A stretch of DNA of 64,000 bases, from assembly GCF_035582795.1 (NCBI RefSeq), contig NC_134367.1, forward strand, positions 40,981,062 to 41,045,061, in the 5' to 3' direction. Numbering within the stretch: the first letter of the stretch is position 1; the number at the start of each line of letters is the position of its first letter. The notes beneath the pieces are model-generated. The model saw only the letters and a program-made list of their open reading frames with translations, was not told the DNA's origin and did not search any database. Below are positions 60,968-64,000 of the stretch, one piece after another. Both the position numbers and the translations under genes were made by a program. The DNA comes from Mycteria americana (taxonomy: Eukaryota; Chordata; Aves; Ciconiiformes; Ciconiidae).

Positions 60968-63900
60968 CTGGAAATACAAATAAATACATTTTTAAGGGGC
61001 CATTTCACATTGGGTACAGTACCAGCATCCAGGCTACACACTGATACAGCATTCAACGCAAGTAATAGAGACAATTTAGAACCAGGATTGGAAACTGAAA
61101 ATGCAGCGTACATTTTGCAGCTCAGAAAATTGACTTCATCACCATAACAAAATTGTGCCTTTCTTTCTGGCCTTAACAGTTTTTTCTGAATATTAACATA
61201 AACCACAGCACAGAAACTTCAAATGTCATAACCGCCTAATATTTATGGTAGACTGGATAAAGCCAGCAAATGTTTGTGGAGAGGATAAAAGAATCTGCAG
61301 AATCTCGGCCATGAAAAGACTAATTTCAGGGGAAATAATTTCACATCAGGACATAATTTCCTGAGCCAAGGGTCAGATTATTTGTCCACACACGGGCTTC
61401 TTTAGTGCCAAAGTCCCCATAAACAGATTTTCACAGTCCTGTCCCTCAGTGGGAGAAAGCTCCTCCGACCATTGTAATTAGAGGGGCACTATGTGCTGCG
61501 CTCCAGAGCACCCGAGGACACACGGTGCTGAGAGAGCGCTCAGGAGGGCTTGTAATAGCCCCGGGGCCACCTGCATCGCACAGAGGCCTCGTCAGGGCAG
61601 CTCAGGGTCAGGGTGGTCCCAGGGAGTTCAGCATCGCTGCAACCTTCTGGACCAAGATTTCTTTTAGGCTTCATTTTACTGATGCAGCAAATTGACTTTT
61701 GGGTTCTGGTATAAACACACCCCAGTCAGCTCGAACTTTTAAAAGTTTTTGCAATAGATTAATTTTGTGCAAGAAGGCTACATGCAGCACTGCACATCTG
61801 CCCTTCTACTGCTAGCGCATGAAATGAAGTGGCCATAAATAGCATATTGCATGTTCTCTGGGTAATTCAACAGAAATGCAGTTGTGTGACTATATTTGAT
61901 CCAGATCAAATCTATACCACAGGGTAATGCGTATCTCTGATACGAATAACTGCGGAAACCATAACATTAAAGATGCAGAATATGTAAGTTGCAACTGTAT
62001 GAATATCATCCCAAATTCTCTGCTTGATTTTTTTAAAAATGAATTTACTTTTTTTCATTATTATTCACAATAAGCTTTCGGGGGGAGGGGGAGGATGACA
62101 CACACACAAAACCTCAGTTCTCTCCGTATCCAAACATCAGATGTACAAACATGAGATTATCTCTCCATATGCAAACATCAGATGTGCAGGTGACAGAGAC
62201 AGCAGCACTCTTTCGTCCAACCTGGCTGGCCAGGGATAGCCTTGCCTTGGAGGATTGAGTTTCAGGGTCTTTTTAGTGCTGAGACACGGAGCACATTTCA
62301 ACAGGGGGACCTGCCCTGTCCTTGCAGATTATCCTGTGAGGGATTCTGGGCTGAGCACTGCTCACCTTCGCCCTGGTCCTTGGCTGTGGCTGTGCAGCAG
62401 TGCCTGGTTCACCGGCCCCAGTTGTTCCTGACTGGCTTCAGACAAGCACCCCAGGCAGCATCCCAAGCCCCCAGCTCCTAATCGCCAAACTCTTTGCCTG
62501 CCTTCTCAGAAACGTTATCTGATCATGCAGATCTCTCCACCTCTGCAGTCAGCCCCCCGGGCCATGCCTGGAGCTGACCGACAGCTTGTTTGGGCTGCCT
62601 CTGAACTGCAGTGCTGACGGCATCTCCGCAGTCTTGCAACTCAATCTTTTGAACAGTTTCTTCTATGCCTGCATAGACCACCTGATCCCTTGACTTTAAA
62701 AGACCGAAACTGTCACACAAGAGCATGACGTGCTAATGACTGATGTGCAGGATAAGGCCCCAAGTTGACAACACTGATATATACATTTTAGATACTGAAA
62801 GCTACTGTGCTTAGCAAGGAAAAAAAAAAGTGTTCAATCCTTAACTACTTAAGAGCTTCTCTTCTTCCAAATACACCAGTCAATGCTGCTACTCCATGAT
62901 AAATATTCTCCACAGACAGATCAAATTGTGGCACCAAATATTTCTAAAAATGAAGTAGCAATGAGAAGGACAGTAATGCCAGCAACAAAGAAATTGATCT
63001 TGAGATTTGGCGTAGAGGTTATTTAAGCATGCTATACTGATCAGAGAAGGCACTCACAACCCTAACGAGGAAAGATGGTAGAAAATCGAGAGGGAAAAGT
63101 ATAATTAAACAAAGACAGCTTTTGCATAATGGAAACATATTTCTTTTCAGATTTTGCACCTACCCAGCAGAATCCCTGCAACGACTGCCACAATGATGCA
63201 AATGTTCAAATAATGCCTGCTCACATCTGCAGGGACAGGCAAACTTGAGGTGGTCCAAGGAGTGAAGCTACTTGGCTGGTATGATTAGCTGAGAGTGAAC
63301 CTGGAGCACTGGGATGTGTGCAAAGAGAGTATTGATTAGCAGAGGGACACGGCACAAATTCCCGGAGATATATGGGGACATGAGGCTGCTACGCACAGGT
63401 TAGCAGGTGTTGGTTCATTGATCAAACAGACATACAATGCAGTCATCAAAGGTAGCAGTTCAGATTGCAGCAGAGCACAGGCCCGACAAGGTAGCTTTGA
63501 AACCAGGACAATGATGGAAACAAAATCAAAGAGAGCTCCATCTTTGTAGTAATCAGAAGAAGATCATGCCCAGGTAGATGAGGCTGAGACTAAAGGCAGG
63601 ATGACGAGAACATGGCCCTTGCCTGACTGGGGTTAGCAAAGTGGAAAGAAACAATGTTGATGAGCAAGACCGATGCACAATGCTCTCCAGTGCAAGGAAT
63701 GAAGGCACAAAAGCAGAAACAACCCTCTTTCTAATTAAGACAGCAAAAACTAGAGGTAAGAGACTGATCTGAAGCCCAGCTAAACCGAATGGTTAAGAGG
63801 CCAATGAGGTTGCAATTAACAAGTGGCAAGGGTTGGGTGCTGGGTACAAGTAACCTCGCCTCCTCCCTCCCACCTGCCCAGCGAGTCAGTCCATGCTAGC

Positions 63901-64000
63901 AGAAAACAGAGGATAAAGGAGTTACAAGCAGCCGATAATGAACAGGAAGAAAAACCATTGGCAGCAATTGTGGAAGCACTGGAAAGAAGCATTTGGAAGA
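60968..64000. other. CGA intron 1 or 5' flank, no exon recognised
   Basis: The non-coding first exon and promoter of CGA should lie in this direction. I found no combination of a full CRE, a TATA box and a donor that would support them here, so they are probably beyond the window. A half CRE (tgacgt) occurs near 62725 and a TATATA on the minus strand near 62768, but they are not suitably arranged. A 41-bp imperfect duplication lies at 62120-62188, next to a short G/A and CA simple repeat at 62080-62110. Confidence 0.5.

Noticed and set aside
60808-61206. A 132-codon minus-strand frame
   Set aside because: It is CGA exon 2 read through both flanking introns. Only 60960-60861 is coding.
62720-62775. 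Half CRE plus TATATA as a CGA promoter
   Set aside because: The TATA lies on the wrong side of the half CRE for the minus strand, and no first-exon donor follows.
1-64000. CRISPR arrays, operons, bacterial or phage systems
   Set aside because: The window is vertebrate nuclear DNA with introns and retroposons. No spaced direct-repeat array or prokaryotic gene cluster is present.

Overview
The window looks like a piece of a bird nuclear genome. It has two vertebrate genes in long stretches of non-coding DNA, spliceosomal introns with GT-AG borders, and many CR1 non-LTR retroposon remnants, whose 3' ends carry the bird/reptile-type tail (antisense wording 'ggttggaagggacctc...agtccaacc'). A short LTR that I recall from neoavian and passerine endogenous retroviruses, rather than from chicken, suggests a non-galliform (neoavian) bird. 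The species cannot be named from this alone.

Layout. Positions 1-20468 contain no gene that I can support: a MIR-like ancient SINE near 5.3 kb, three short CR1 3' ends, and an AT-rich cluster of TAATTA motifs near 7.6 kb. Much of this may be the 5' intron of HTR1E, because the HTR1E coding exon is preceded by a good splice acceptor. HTR1E (serotonin receptor 5-HT1E) follows on the + strand as one intact coding exon (20647-21741, 364 aa), with three short upstream ORFs and several poly(A) signals. From about 22.2 to 57.9 kb there is a gene desert with CR1 elements of different ages (24.4, 34.7-35.1, 36.8-37.2, 42.4-43.7, 51.1-52.1 and 56.5 kb), a short solo-type LTR with a 5-bp target duplication (41.3 kb), several minisatellites, and an orphan CpG-dense block beside a tandemly repeated unit (54.4-55.7 kb).

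CGA, the common alpha subunit of the pituitary glycoprotein hormones (TSH, LH, FSH), lies on the - strand in three coding exons (60960-60861, 59903-59719, 58231-58154). Together they give a complete 120-aa precursor. Its non-coding first exon and promoter were not found and probably lie beyond 64 kb.

The two genes are convergent: HTR1E points right and CGA points left. This matches the HTR1E-CGA neighbourhood of human chromosome 6q14-q15, so the window is a conserved vertebrate synteny block and not an accessory or transferred region. The products do not share a pathway: one is a Gi-coupled amine receptor and the other a secreted cystine-knot hormone subunit. I found no clearly new biological system. 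The observations most worth checking are the orphan CpG/GC-box block, the triple-uORF leader of HTR1E, the LTR with its exact target duplication, a CaV-channel IQ-like open segment at 35.64 kb, and possible conserved non-coding elements between the genes.
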